From Massilia arenae (GTDB lineage Bacteria; Pseudomonadota; Gammaproteobacteria; Burkholderiales; Burkholderiaceae_D): 64,000 nucleotides of DNA. The notes under the pieces were generated by a model. It worked only from the letters and a program-made list of their open reading frames with translations. It did not search any database and was not told where the DNA came from. The stretch's first letter is position 1; the number at the start of each line of letters is the position of its first letter. Shown piece after piece: positions 55,882-64,000 of the stretch. Location of the stretch: positions 85,226 to 149,225 of the forward strand of contig NZ_VPFD01000010.1 in the NCBI RefSeq assembly GCF_008014745.1. The letters run 5' to 3'. The translations under genes were made by a program, and so were the position numbers.

Positions 55882-58800
55882 ATGACTCGTAATTCTCAGC
55901 AGCAGGGTGCAGCGCGCCGGCGCCAATGGGCGCTTGGCCTGACCGTCATGGCTGGCCTGGTTCACCAGGCATATGCGCAGGACGCCACCGCCACCGCCAC
56001 CACCGCCCCCGACGCCAATGCGCAGGCCAACGTGAACGTCGTGAAAGTGACCGGCTACCGCGGCAGTCTGCTGGCGTCCGCGCGCGACAAGAAGGAAGCC
56101 GTCGGCTTCCAGGACACCATCAGTTCGGAAGACATGGGTAAATTCCCGGACAAGAACATCGCGGAATCGCTCAGCCGCATTCCAGGTGTCCAGATTTCGC
56201 GCGACGTGACCGGCGAGGGCATGAACGTCCAGATCCGCGGCCTGGGATCGAGCTTCACCAAAGTCCTGCTGAACAATGCGCAGATCGCCGTGGCGTCGTC
56301 CGGACCGATCGACGGCGCCAGCACCAACCGCGAGATCGACCTCGACCTGCTGCCGACCGAACTGTTCACCAAGCTGACCGTCAGCAAGAGCCCGAATGCC
56401 TCGCAGCTCGAGGGCGGCGCCGCCGGCGTCGTCAACCTGCGCAGCGCGCGTCCCTTCGACAAGGAAGGCACCTACGTCGTCTACAGCGCGACCGCACAGA
56501 AGCAGGAAATCGCCAACGACGTCGGCGCACGTGGCTCGCTGCTGGCCAGCAAGACCTGGGGCGACAAGTTCGGTATCCTCGGCGGCGTGTACTTCAACCG
56601 CCAGAAAGCACGCACCACCGGCTACGAGACGGTCGGCCTGACCAATGCCAACCTGTCGGCCGCGCAGAGCGGCCTGCCTACGCGTAACAACACCGGCGGC
56701 GGCAACTGGACGATCCCTGGCACCGTGCCGGTCGGCGCGGGCGCGGGCCTGGTCCCCGGCACCCCGATCAACCAGGGCTTCCTGGAGGCCAACAACCCGG
56801 GCACGAGCATCACCGCGATCGACAACGCGCTGGTGCCTCGCCTCGGCCGCTACATGGAGTACTACGGCGACCGCGACAAGGCTGCCGCCATCATCAGCGC
56901 CGAATACCGTCCTACCGAGAACCTGCATTTCTACGTCGACACGCTATACAGCGAAAAAGACGACGACATGCAGCGCATCGGCTACACCTGGGCAATGCGC
57001 AACGAGTTCGCCATCCCGCTCAACATGACCGTGGACCGCCCAGACTGCAACGCAGGCTGCACGGCGACGGGCGGTACCTTCGCCAACGCGCGTTCCTTCA
57101 TTGAATACGGACCGCGCCGCGACAAGACCACGCTCAAGGGCATCAATCCGGGGATGACGTGGCAGATCGCCCCGACCCTGAAGCTCGAGGCGCAGGCCAA
57201 CGCGACGAAGTCGGACTTCACCCACGAAGCGCCGACGGTCATGCCCATCACGCCGGCCGGCAGCGGCCTCGTGGCGACCTACGACGCCACCAACGGCGGC
57301 GTGCCGAGCATTACCTTCAACAAGGACCTGAACGACCCGTCGCAATACGTATGGGCAGGTGGCCGTGTCAATATCCAGAACGAGCTGCGCGAAACCAGCA
57401 CCAAGGGCTTCCATACCGATCTGACCTGGGGCGACAACAAGCTGAACCTGAAGCTCGGCTACGCCTACGATGACATCGACCGCCGCATCCGCGGCCAGGA
57501 CAACTCGGCCGCCTGGCAGGCCGCGGTGTGCGGCAACAATCCAAGCGTGTTCCTGCAAGGCCCCAACGGCGCTCCGGCCTGCGACGGCGCCAACACGCCT
57601 GGCGCGAGCGCAGCGGCGCTCTATCCTGGCTTCGGCACCGGCTACACCGCGGGACGCACCGACCAACTGGTCTACCAGGGCTCGCTGATCCCGGCTGACA
57701 AGCTGGCAAGCTACCTGGTGCCTGGCGAATACGGTCGCCTGGTCGTCGACTGGGACCGTTTCAGGAAGGATTCGAATTACGACTACTACAACTCGTCGGC
57801 GCCGGATTCGACCAGTTCGTCGACCGGGGCGAGCTCGGGTTATATGCGCGAGAAGAGCTCGGGCTTCTATACCGAGATCAATGGCTCGACCTTGCTCGCC
57901 AATATGCCGTTCCGGTATAACGCCGGCGTGCGGTATGTGCGCACCAAGCAGGAAGTCGGCTCGCTCAATTCGTTCGCCGACCCACGCAACGCATCGCTCA
58001 CGGCCAACGGTTCCAAGTACCCGAACGCGACCGAGTGGCAGTATGTAAACAACACCTACAACAACACGCTGCCATCCGGTACCGCCGCCCTGACGGTCGC
58101 CAACAATGTCATCGTGCGCGCCGCGGCATCGAAGAGCATGACCCGCGCCAATCCGAACTCGCTGCGTCCTGGCATCAACTTCAGCTCGGTGTCGGCCGAC
58201 GTCGGCACGATCGGCAGCCCCGAGCTGATGCCCTACATCTCGAAGAACCTGGACTTCGGCGTCGATTGGTACACCGGCGGCGAAGGCTATGTGAGCCTGA
58301 CCGTGTTCCAGAAGAAGCTCAAGGGCTTCACCGTGATCGAGAACCGGTCGTTGCCGTTCAGCGCGCTGGAGCAGTATGGCGTCACCTATGCCAACCTGAT
58401 TCCGAACCAGCAGGCGGCGATCGATGCGCGCGGCGGTCCGGGCGCGGCGACCGTGGTGATGAGCCAGGAACGCAATGCCGGCGGCATCCTGCGGATCCGC
58501 GGCCTGGAAATCGGCTGGGTCCAGCCGCTCGACAAGTTCTTGCCGATCAAGGGCTTCGGCTTCAGCGAAACCGCGACCCTGATCAACCAGTCGGCCAGCG
58601 GCGAAGGCACGAACGGCTTCGTGGCGCTGAACGTGCCGCGCAAGAGCAACAACTTCGGCGTCTACTACGAGAACCATGGCTTCATGGCCCGTTTCTCGCA
58701 CACCTACCGCGAAGGCAGCCAGGCGGCCAACGGCGGCCAGAACGGTATCGCTGCTGCTGCCCTGTATGGCCGTGCCTACAAGCAGGCCGACTTCTCGTCG

Positions 58801-58971
58801 AGCGTAGATCTGGAGCAGGTGTTCGATCGTGAGAACTGGCCGACCATCACCTTCGATGTCGTCAACATCAACAAGGCCAAGCGCGATTCCTACTTCCAGT
58901 TCGAGAACGCCCAGTTCGGCTTCTATGACCCGGGCCGTACCTTCCAGCTGGGCCTGCGCGGCAAGTTCTGA
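55882..58971 (+). CDS. TonB-dependent outer-membrane receptor (carbohydrate type)
   Basis: A 1029-residue outer-membrane barrel with a signal peptide (WALGLTVMAGLVHQAYAQ). The plug includes DTISSEDMGKFPDKNIAESL and ISRDVTGEGMNVQIRGLG, the style of the large Xanthomonas/Caulobacter-type sugar receptors. The barrel ends FQLGLRGKF with the terminal Phe needed for assembly. No TonB-box could be fixed with confidence. The operator at its promoter and the surrounding enzymes mark it as the xylan-oligomer importer. CAGGAGACATTGA precedes the start. Confidence 0.95.
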   Translation: MTRNSQQQGAARRRQWALGLTVMAGLVHQAYAQDATATATTAPDANAQANVNVVKVTGYRGSLLASARDKKEAVGFQDTISSEDMGKFPDKNIAESLSRIPGVQISRDVTGEGMNVQIRGLGSSFTKVLLNNAQIAVASSGPIDGASTNREIDLDLLPTELFTKLTVSKSPNASQLEGGAAGVVNLRSARPFDKEGTYVVYSATAQKQEIANDVGARGSLLASKTWGDKFGILGGVYFNRQKARTTGYETVGLTNANLSAAQSGLPTRNNTGGGNWTIPGTVPVGAGAGLVPGTPINQGFLEANNPGTSITAIDNALVPRLGRYMEYYGDRDKAAAIISAEYRPTENLHFYVDTLYSEKDDDMQRIGYTWAMRNEFAIPLNMTVDRPDCNAGCTATGGTFANARSFIEYGPRRDKTTLKGINPGMTWQIAPTLKLEAQANATKSDFTHEAPTVMPITPAGSGLVATYDATNGGVPSITFNKDLNDPSQYVWAGGRVNIQNELRETSTKGFHTDLTWGDNKLNLKLGYAYDDIDRRIRGQDNSAAWQAAVCGNNPSVFLQGPNGAPACDGANTPGASAAALYPGFGTGYTAGRTDQLVYQGSLIPADKLASYLVPGEYGRLVVDWDRFRKDSNYDYYNSSAPDSTSSSTGASSGYMREKSSGFYTEINGSTLLANMPFRYNAGVRYVRTKQEVGSLNSFADPRNASLTANGSKYPNATEWQYVNNTYNNTLPSGTAALTVANNVIVRAAASKSMTRANPNSLRPGINFSSVSADVGTIGSPELMPYISKNLDFGVDWYTGGEGYVSLTVFQKKLKGFTVIENRSLPFSALEQYGVTYANLIPNQQAAIDARGGPGAATVVMSQERNAGGILRIRGLEIGWVQPLDKFLPIKGFGFSETATLINQSASGEGTNGFVALNVPRKSNNFGVYYENHGFMARFSHTYREGSQAANGGQNGIAAAALYGRAYKQADFSSSVDLEQVFDRENWPTITFDVVNINKAKRDSYFQFENAQFGFYDPGRTFQLGLRGKF

Positions 58972-58994
58972 TACTGACTTAGCCTGAATCCCTA

Positions 58995-59025
58995 CCCGCA
59001 CTCGCCGTACACCGGTGAGTGCGGG
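58995..59025 (+). terminator. hairpin after TonB receptor gene
   Basis: CCCGCACTC (58995-59003) pairs with GAGTGCGGG (59017-59025), with an inner CCG/CGG. There is no T-run, so it may be an attenuating or stabilising stem rather than a classic terminator. Confidence 0.5.
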
Positions 59026-59061
59026 GCAGGGACGTAGGGCGTCAAAACCGATGTTGGCCAA

Positions 59062-59075
59062 TGATTGCGTTAACA
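59062..59075. promoter_or_regulatory. LacI-type operator, xylose operon promoter
   Basis: TGATTGCGTTAACA, 84 bp upstream of the first gene of the Weimberg-type operon. AATGTTAG follows as a possible further half-site. Confidence 0.73.
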
Positions 59076-59158
59076 TTAATGTTAGAATCATGTCCGCCGA
59101 TGCTCCGTCACATACCGATACTGCCGCCCCGAGGGGCGGCATCATCAATAGAGGAATC

Positions 59159-60343
59159 ATGACTACACTCCAAGCCAATCCGCTTCCCGATGACCTCGAC
59201 CGCGCGCTGCTGGTCGGCCGGGTCTGGCGCACCGGCGCCAACGAAGGTCCAGCCGTGGTCGCCGTGCGCGGCGGTCGCCTGGTCGACATCACCCGCCATG
59301 CGCCGACCGTGGCCGACCTGTTCGAGCGCTCCGACCTGCTGGCCATCGCGGGCAGCGCCGAGGGCGAAGATCTTGGCGACGTGCACGTGCTGATGGACGC
59401 CGCGCTGCGCGGCGAGGCCGGCGCCAACGGCATCCGCCTGCTGGCGCCATGCGACCTGCAGGCGATCAAGGCAGCGGGCGTGACTTTCGCCGTCAGCCTG
59501 CTGGAACGCGTGATCGAAGAGCAGGCCAAGGGCGACCCGTCGCGCGCGGTGGCCCTGCGCGAGCAGCTGCAGGCGACGATCGGCACCGACCTGTCGGACA
59601 TCGTCCCGGGCTCCGAGGCCTCGGCGCGCCTGAAGACCGAGCTGTCGGCGCGCGGCCTGTGGTCGCAGTACATGGAAGTGGGCATCGGCCCGGATGCCGA
59701 AGTCTTCACCAAGTCGCAGCCGATGTCGTCGGTCGGCCACGGCGCCGACATTGGCCTGCATCCGACCTCGCACTGGAACAATCCGGAACCCGAGATCGTG
59801 CTGGCGGTGAACAGCCGCGCCGAGATCGTCGGCGCCACCCTGGGCAACGACGTCAACCTGCGCGACATCGAAGGCCGCAGCGCCCTGTTGCTGGGCAAGG
59901 CCAAGGACAATAACGGTTCCTGCTCCATCGGTCCCTTCGTCCGCCTGTTCGACGACACGTACACGCTCGACACCCTGCGCGAATGCGAGGTGAACATGCT
60001 GATCGAAGGCGTGGACGACGGCTTCATCCTGGAAGGCAGCAGCCGCATGCGCGAGATCAGCCGCGACCCGCTCGACCTGGTGGCCCAGACCTGCGGCGCG
60101 CACCACCAGTACCCGGACGGCTTCATGCTGTTCCTCGGCACGATGTTCTCGCCGATCAAGGACCGCGACGCCGAAGGCGGCGGCTTCACCCACCACCTGG
60201 GCGACAAGGTCGGCATCTCGACGCCATCGCTCGGCACCCTGGTCAACACCGTGCAACGCAGCGACGCGATCACGCCCTGGACCTTCGGCGTGCGCGCGCT
60301 GTACGCCAACCTGGCGCAGCGCGGCTTGCTGGTCCAGAAATAA
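59159..60343 (+). CDS. fumarylacetoacetate hydrolase-family protein, probable 2-keto-3-deoxy-D-xylonate dehydratase
   Basis: A 394-residue FAH-fold enzyme; the ATG at 59159 follows GAGGAATC and the frame upstream is not conserved-looking. EVFTKSQPMSSVGHGADIGL and PEPEIVLAVNSRAEIVG carry the metal-binding acidic residues, and TLGNDVNLRDIEG is typical of the branch acting on 2-keto-3-deoxy sugar acids. With the next three genes it fits the Weimberg route, turning 2-keto-3-deoxyxylonate into alpha-ketoglutarate semialdehyde. Fumarylacetoacetase of tyrosine breakdown is unlikely in this context. Confidence 0.87.
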   Translation: MTTLQANPLPDDLDRALLVGRVWRTGANEGPAVVAVRGGRLVDITRHAPTVADLFERSDLLAIAGSAEGEDLGDVHVLMDAALRGEAGANGIRLLAPCDLQAIKAAGVTFAVSLLERVIEEQAKGDPSRAVALREQLQATIGTDLSDIVPGSEASARLKTELSARGLWSQYMEVGIGPDAEVFTKSQPMSSVGHGADIGLHPTSHWNNPEPEIVLAVNSRAEIVGATLGNDVNLRDIEGRSALLLGKAKDNNGSCSIGPFVRLFDDTYTLDTLRECEVNMLIEGVDDGFILEGSSRMREISRDPLDLVAQTCGAHHQYPDGFMLFLGTMFSPIKDRDAEGGGFTHHLGDKVGISTPSLGTLVNTVQRSDAITPWTFGVRALYANLAQRGLLVQK

Positions 60344-60369
60344 AATACAGCCATTAATACGAAAAATCC

Positions 60370-61161
60370 ATGTCTGACAACAACCAACCAGCTTTTGAAT
60401 ACGCAAGTTATCCGGACCTGAACGGCAAGCGCGTCGTCATCACCGGCGGCGGCAGCGGCATCGGCGCCGAGCTGGTCACCGCCTTCGTCGGCCAGGGCGC
60501 CCGGGTCTGGTTCCTCGACATCGCCGAGGGCGCAGGACGCGCCCTGGCCGAGTCGCTGAACGGCGCAACCCACGCGCCAAGCTTCATCCACTGCGACCTG
60601 ACCGACCTCGATGCGCTCAAGCGCACCTTCGACGGCATCGTGCAGGAAGCCGGCGCCGTCGACATCCTGCTCAATAACGCGGCCAACGACGACCGTCACC
60701 GCATCGGCGACGTCACCCCGGCCTACTGGGAAAGCCGGATGAACGTCAACCTGCGCCACCAGTTCTTCTGTTCCCAGGCCGTGATTCCCGGCATGCGCGA
60801 GCAGGGCCATGGCGTGATCCAGAATTTCGGCTCGATCTCGTGGCACCTGCCGCACACCGAGCTGGCCCTGTACATGACGGCCAAGGCCGGCGTCGAGGGC
60901 ATGACGCGCGCCATGGCGCGCGAACTCGGACCGCACGGCATCCGCGCGGTGGCGGTGATTCCTGGCGCGGTGCGCACCCCGCGCCAGGAAGCGCTGTGGC
61001 ATACGCCGCACGAGGAAGCGCGCATCCTGAACGGCCAGTGCCTGCAGGAGCGCGTGGAGATGCAGGACGTGGCGGCGCTGTCGCTGTTCCTGGCCTCGAA
61101 TAATGCGCGCCGCTGCAGCGGCCGCGAATACTTCGTCGACGCGGGCTGGTACGGCGCATGA
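60370..61161 (+). CDS. SDR-family sugar dehydrogenase, probable D-xylose 1-dehydrogenase
   Basis: A 263-residue classical short-chain dehydrogenase. TGGGSGIG (cofactor loop, 25-32), NNAAN, Ser155 in GSISW and Tyr168/Lys172 (YMTAK) are all present. Asp50 after the second strand favours NAD+. In this operon it should oxidise D-xylose to xylono-lactone. L-arabinose is an alternative substrate. Its stop overlaps the next start (ATGA). Confidence 0.88.
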   Translation: MSDNNQPAFEYASYPDLNGKRVVITGGGSGIGAELVTAFVGQGARVWFLDIAEGAGRALAESLNGATHAPSFIHCDLTDLDALKRTFDGIVQEAGAVDILLNNAANDDRHRIGDVTPAYWESRMNVNLRHQFFCSQAVIPGMREQGHGVIQNFGSISWHLPHTELALYMTAKAGVEGMTRAMARELGPHGIRAVAVIPGAVRTPRQEALWHTPHEEARILNGQCLQERVEMQDVAALSLFLASNNARRCSGREYFVDAGWYGA

Positions 61162-62042
61162 ACAGCAACATCACCCTGCACTGCCTGTGGGAGGTGGGGG
61201 CCACGCTTGGCGAAGGCGCGCTGTGGCATGGCGCGGCCGGCCAGGTGTGGTTCGTGGACATCAAGGGCCGGCGCCTGCATTGCTACGACACCCGGGACGG
61301 CGCAAAGCGCAGCTGGGACGCGCCGGGGCAGGTGAGCTTCGTGGTGCCGGTCGCGGGCGGCGGTTTCGTCTGCTCACTGGAGGATGGCCTATACCGCTTC
61401 CATGAAACCACCGGCGAATTCTCGCCCTTGCTGAAGGTCGAGGCCGACCAGCCGGGCAACCGCTTCAACGACGGCCATGTCGACGCCGCGGGACGCCTGT
61501 GGTTCGGTTCGATGGACGATGCCGAAGACCAGGCCACCGGCGCCCTGTACCGTTTCGACGGACGCGCGGTGAGCCGTGTGGACGACGGCTACGTGATCAC
61601 CAACGGCCCGGCCGTCAGCCCCGACGGCCGCACGCTGTACCACACCGATACGCTGGCCAAGCGCGTCTATGCCTTCGACCTGGGCCAGGACGGCCTGGTC
61701 GCGCGCAAGCGCCTGTTCACCGAGCTGGCCGATGGCGGCTATCCGGACGGGATGGCGGTCGACGCCGAAGGCTGCCTGTGGGTGGCTACCTTCGGCGGCT
61801 GGCGCATCGACCGGTTCGACGCGCAGGGACGCAAGCTGGGCGAAGTGCGCTTCCCGTGCGCGAACATCACCAAGCTGGCCTTCGGAGGCGACGACCTGCG
61901 CACCGTGTATGCTACGACGGCGCGCAAGGGCCTGTCCGCTGCCCAGCTCGAGGCGCAGCCGCTCGCGGGCGGGCTGTTCACTTTCCGCACCGATGTGCCG
62001 GGACTGCCGCAGCATGCGCTGCGGCTGCAGGATCAACTATAG
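61158..62042 (+). CDS. SMP-30/gluconolactonase-family lactonase
   Basis: A 294-residue six-bladed propeller. TLGEGALWH supplies the metal-binding Glu, NRFNDGHVDAAGRLWFGSMD the Asn and Asp ligands, and YPDGMAVDAEGCLWVATFGG the later Asp. It opens xylono-lactone to xylonate for the dehydratase that follows 12 bp on. Cytosolic, no signal. Confidence 0.92.
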   Translation: MNSNITLHCLWEVGATLGEGALWHGAAGQVWFVDIKGRRLHCYDTRDGAKRSWDAPGQVSFVVPVAGGGFVCSLEDGLYRFHETTGEFSPLLKVEADQPGNRFNDGHVDAAGRLWFGSMDDAEDQATGALYRFDGRAVSRVDDGYVITNGPAVSPDGRTLYHTDTLAKRVYAFDLGQDGLVARKRLFTELADGGYPDGMAVDAEGCLWVATFGGWRIDRFDAQGRKLGEVRFPCANITKLAFGGDDLRTVYATTARKGLSAAQLEAQPLAGGLFTFRTDVPGLPQHALRLQDQL

Positions 62043-62054
62043 AATAATTGACTC

Positions 62055-63845
62055 ATGAGCAACAACGTCAACAATAACGCCAAGCGTCGCTACCGCTCCC
62101 AGGACTGGTTCGACAATCCCGAGCGCATCGACATGACCGCGCTCTACCTCGAGCGCTTCATGAACTACGGGATCACGCCCGAGGAGCTGCGCTGCGGTAA
62201 GCCGATCATCGGCATCGCCCAGAGCGGCAGCGACATCACGCCGTGCAACCGCATCCACCTGGAGACCGTCAAGCGGGTGCGCGACGGCATCCGCGACGCC
62301 GGCGGCATCCCGATGGAATTCCCGCTGCATCCGATCTTCGAGAACTGCCGCCGCCCGACCGCGGCGCTGGACCGCAACCTGGCCTATCTCGGCCTGGTCG
62401 AGATCCTGCACGGCTATCCGATCGACGCCGTGGTGCTCACCACCGGCTGCGACAAGACCGTGCCGGCACAGCTGATGGCCGCGGCCACGGTCGACATTCC
62501 CGCCATCGTGCTGTCGGGCGGCCCGATGCTCGACGGCTGGTTCGAAGGAGAGCTGGTCGGCTCCGGGGCCGCCATCTGGAAGGCGCGCCGCCAGCTGGCG
62601 GCCGGCACCATCGACGAGAAGAAGTTCGTCGACATCGCCACCGCGTCGGCGCCGTCGGCCGGTCACTGCAACACCATGGGCACCGCCTCGACGATGAACG
62701 CGGTGGCCGAGGCCCTGGGTATGTCGCTTACCGGCTGCTCGGCAATCCCCGCGCCTTACCGCGAGCGCGGCCAGATGGCCTACGAGACCGGCCGCCGCAT
62801 CGTCGAACTGGCGAAGGACGACGTGCGTCCGTCGCAGATCCTGACCCGTGACGCCTTCCTGGATGCGATCGTGGTCAACGCCGCGATCGGCGGCTCGAGC
62901 AACGCCCAGCCGCACATCGTCGCCATGGCGCGCCATGCGGGCGTGGAGATCACGCCCGAGGACTGGATGGAATACGGCTACGACGTGCCGCTGCTGCTGA
63001 ACATGCAGCCGGCCGGCAAATACCTGGGCGAGCGCTTCCACCGCGCGGGCGGCGTGCCGGCGGTGATGTGGGAGCTGGAGCAGGCGGGCAAGCTGCGTTC
63101 GCAGCGCCTCACCGTTACCGGCAAGACCATCGCCGAGAACATCTACGCTCGCGAGACCGACGACCGCGAGATGATCAAGCCATTCGCCGAGCCGCTGAAA
63201 GATACAGCAGGCTTCCTGGTCCTGAAGGGCAATCTGTTCGATTTCGCGATCATGAAGACCAGCGTGATCTCGCCCGCCTTCCGCGCGCGCTACCTGGCCA
63301 ATCCGGGGCACGAGAACTGCTTCGAGTGCAAGGTGGTCGTGTTCGACGGTTCGGACGATTATCACCACCGCATCAACGATCCGAGCCTGGGCATCGACGA
63401 GTACACGATGCTGGTGATCCGCGGCGCGGGTCCGGTCGGCTGGCCCGGTTCGGCCGAGGTGGTCAATATGCAGCCGCCCGATCACCTGATCAAGCAAGGC
63501 ATCAGCAACCTGCCGACCCTGGGCGACGGCCGCCAGTCGGGCACCTCGGACAGCCCGTCGATCCTGAACGCCTCGCCCGAGAGCGCGGCCGGCGGCAACC
63601 TGTCGCTGCTGCGCACGGGCGACGTGATCCGGGTCGACCTGAACCACGGCCGCTGCGACGTGTTGCTGTCGGACGAGGACCTGGAAGCGCGCCGCAGCGA
63701 CGCGCCGCCGATGATCCCCGCCAGCCAGACCCCGTGGCAAGAGATCTACCGCGCCACCGTGGGCCAACTGCACAAGGGAGCGTGCATGGAGCTCGCCTTG
63801 CCGTATCGCGGCGTTGGGCACGACATGCCGCGGCATAACCACTAA
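62055..63845 (+). CDS. IlvD/Edd-family sugar-acid dehydratase, probable D-xylonate dehydratase
   Basis: A 596-residue Fe-S dehydratase. Cluster Cys residues lie in TTGCDKTVPAQLMAA and PSAGHCNTMGTASTMNAVAE; the first ligand position reads SGSDITPCN, as in sugar-acid members. It differs clearly from the window's ilvD. The expected reaction is D-xylonate to 2-keto-3-deoxyxylonate; L-arabinonate is possible too. It is last in the operon. The semialdehyde dehydrogenase needed to finish the route is not in the window. Confidence 0.92.
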   Translation: MSNNVNNNAKRRYRSQDWFDNPERIDMTALYLERFMNYGITPEELRCGKPIIGIAQSGSDITPCNRIHLETVKRVRDGIRDAGGIPMEFPLHPIFENCRRPTAALDRNLAYLGLVEILHGYPIDAVVLTTGCDKTVPAQLMAAATVDIPAIVLSGGPMLDGWFEGELVGSGAAIWKARRQLAAGTIDEKKFVDIATASAPSAGHCNTMGTASTMNAVAEALGMSLTGCSAIPAPYRERGQMAYETGRRIVELAKDDVRPSQILTRDAFLDAIVVNAAIGGSSNAQPHIVAMARHAGVEITPEDWMEYGYDVPLLLNMQPAGKYLGERFHRAGGVPAVMWELEQAGKLRSQRLTVTGKTIAENIYARETDDREMIKPFAEPLKDTAGFLVLKGNLFDFAIMKTSVISPAFRARYLANPGHENCFECKVVVFDGSDDYHHRINDPSLGIDEYTMLVIRGAGPVGWPGSAEVVNMQPPDHLIKQGISNLPTLGDGRQSGTSDSPSILNASPESAAGGNLSLLRTGDVIRVDLNHGRCDVLLSDEDLEARRSDAPPMIPASQTPWQEIYRATVGQLHKGACMELALPYRGVGHDMPRHNH

Positions 63846-63883
63846 GCCGGCCAGGCGAGTTAGCTTAATCGTTAGCTCAGAAA

Positions 63884-63899
63884 CGTCGTCCCCGCGCAG
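63884..63899. repeat. truncated REP-like palindrome
   Basis: CGTCGTCCCCGCGCAG is the left arm and GCAG loop of the family seen at 48673. The right arm is missing, and foreign sequence begins at 63900. Confidence 0.6.
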
Positions 63900-63904
63900 T
63901 GATG

Positions 63905-64000
63905 TGACCCCTTAAACTGAGACGGTTGGATGCTCGCTTAGACGGCCTGGGTTCTGTACTGCACAGGACTCAGGCCGTTCAGTTTGATCTTGATGCGGTC
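63905..64000 (-). mobile_element. IS3-family element, end only
   Basis: The sequence from TGACCCCTTAAACTGAGACG onward has the look of an IS terminal repeat, directly followed by the end of a transposase gene on the minus strand. The exact boundary may be 63900. The rest lies right of the window. Confidence 0.75.
63938..64000 (-). CDS. IS3-family transposase OrfB, C-terminal end (partial)
   Basis: Twenty residues are visible and end KLNGLSPVQYRTQAV before the stop. The motif LxGxSPVQYRTQA closes the rve-type integrase OrfB of many IS3-family elements. The remainder runs past the window edge, so intactness cannot be judged. Confidence 0.85.
   Translation of the reverse strand, partial: DRIKIKLNGLSPVQYRTQAV

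Noticed and set aside
56944..61011. 1355-codon open frame on the minus strand
   Set aside because: It runs antisense to the TonB receptor and FAH-family genes, whose proteins are clearly real. Long antisense frames are normal at this GC content.
63857..63880. GTTAGCT direct repeat near the right end
   Set aside because: Only two 7-bp copies, with no link to a promoter or palindrome; likely chance.

Overview
The window reads as chromosome of a high-GC betaproteobacterium of the family Oxalobacteraceae, most like Massilia or a close relative. Supports are the earP/efp pair with Arg32 in EF-P, the DUF3460-scpA-panC order, the beta-proteobacterial housekeeping set (metG, apbC, gltX, ilvD, dbpA) and a large xylan-use locus. 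The organism call rests on gene content and protein style, not on a search.

Left part (1-12.5 kb): a plus-strand operon, cut at its 5' end, carries a CoA-transferase beta subunit, FabI, an RRM-like protein, an unknown coiled-coil protein, isolated F1-ATPase gamma and epsilon genes and a GNAT. It converges on a minus-strand housekeeping run: PilZ/YcgR protein, panC, scpA, DUF3460, a possible FabMG-type reductase and metG. Then comes apbC/mrp.

Middle (12.6-38.9 kb): a translationally coupled operon joins a membrane GGDEF-GGDEF-EAL protein, an alpha-oxoamine synthase and a fatty acyl-AMP ligase/acyl-CoA dehydrogenase/carrier-protein fusion. That is a probable lipid-amine pathway tied to c-di-GMP. 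It is followed by gltX, a small inverted-repeat element and a six-gene tRNA cluster (Ala-Glu-Ala-Glu-Glu-Glu). A minus-strand trio then encodes a Gln-rich protein with three 48-residue repeats, a small free-standing protein that resembles the prodomain of its neighbour, and a subtilisin-type protease without signal peptide. I see this trio as the most likely undescribed system. Next are earP, efp, ilvD, a Tat amidase, a degenerate kinase-like PEGA protein with a lipoprotein, dbpA, initiator tRNA, and a divergent MFS/HxlR pair with two matching operators.

Right part (39-63.8 kb): a xylan/glucuronoxylan locus. An outer-membrane TonB receptor imports oligosaccharides. GH10, GH43, GH67 and GH115 enzymes and an SGNH esterase-like lipoprotein break them down. 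GPH and ExuT-type carriers import products. A glucarate-dehydratase-like enzyme and a four-gene Weimberg-type D-xylose operon (FAH-family dehydratase, SDR dehydrogenase, SMP-30 lactonase, IlvD/Edd dehydratase) handle the sugars. A LacI regulator sits in the middle, and seven copies of a 14-bp motif close to WGNTYGCGYTAACA precede nearly every transcription unit. An IS3-family element begins at the right edge and appears to have entered a REP-like palindrome.
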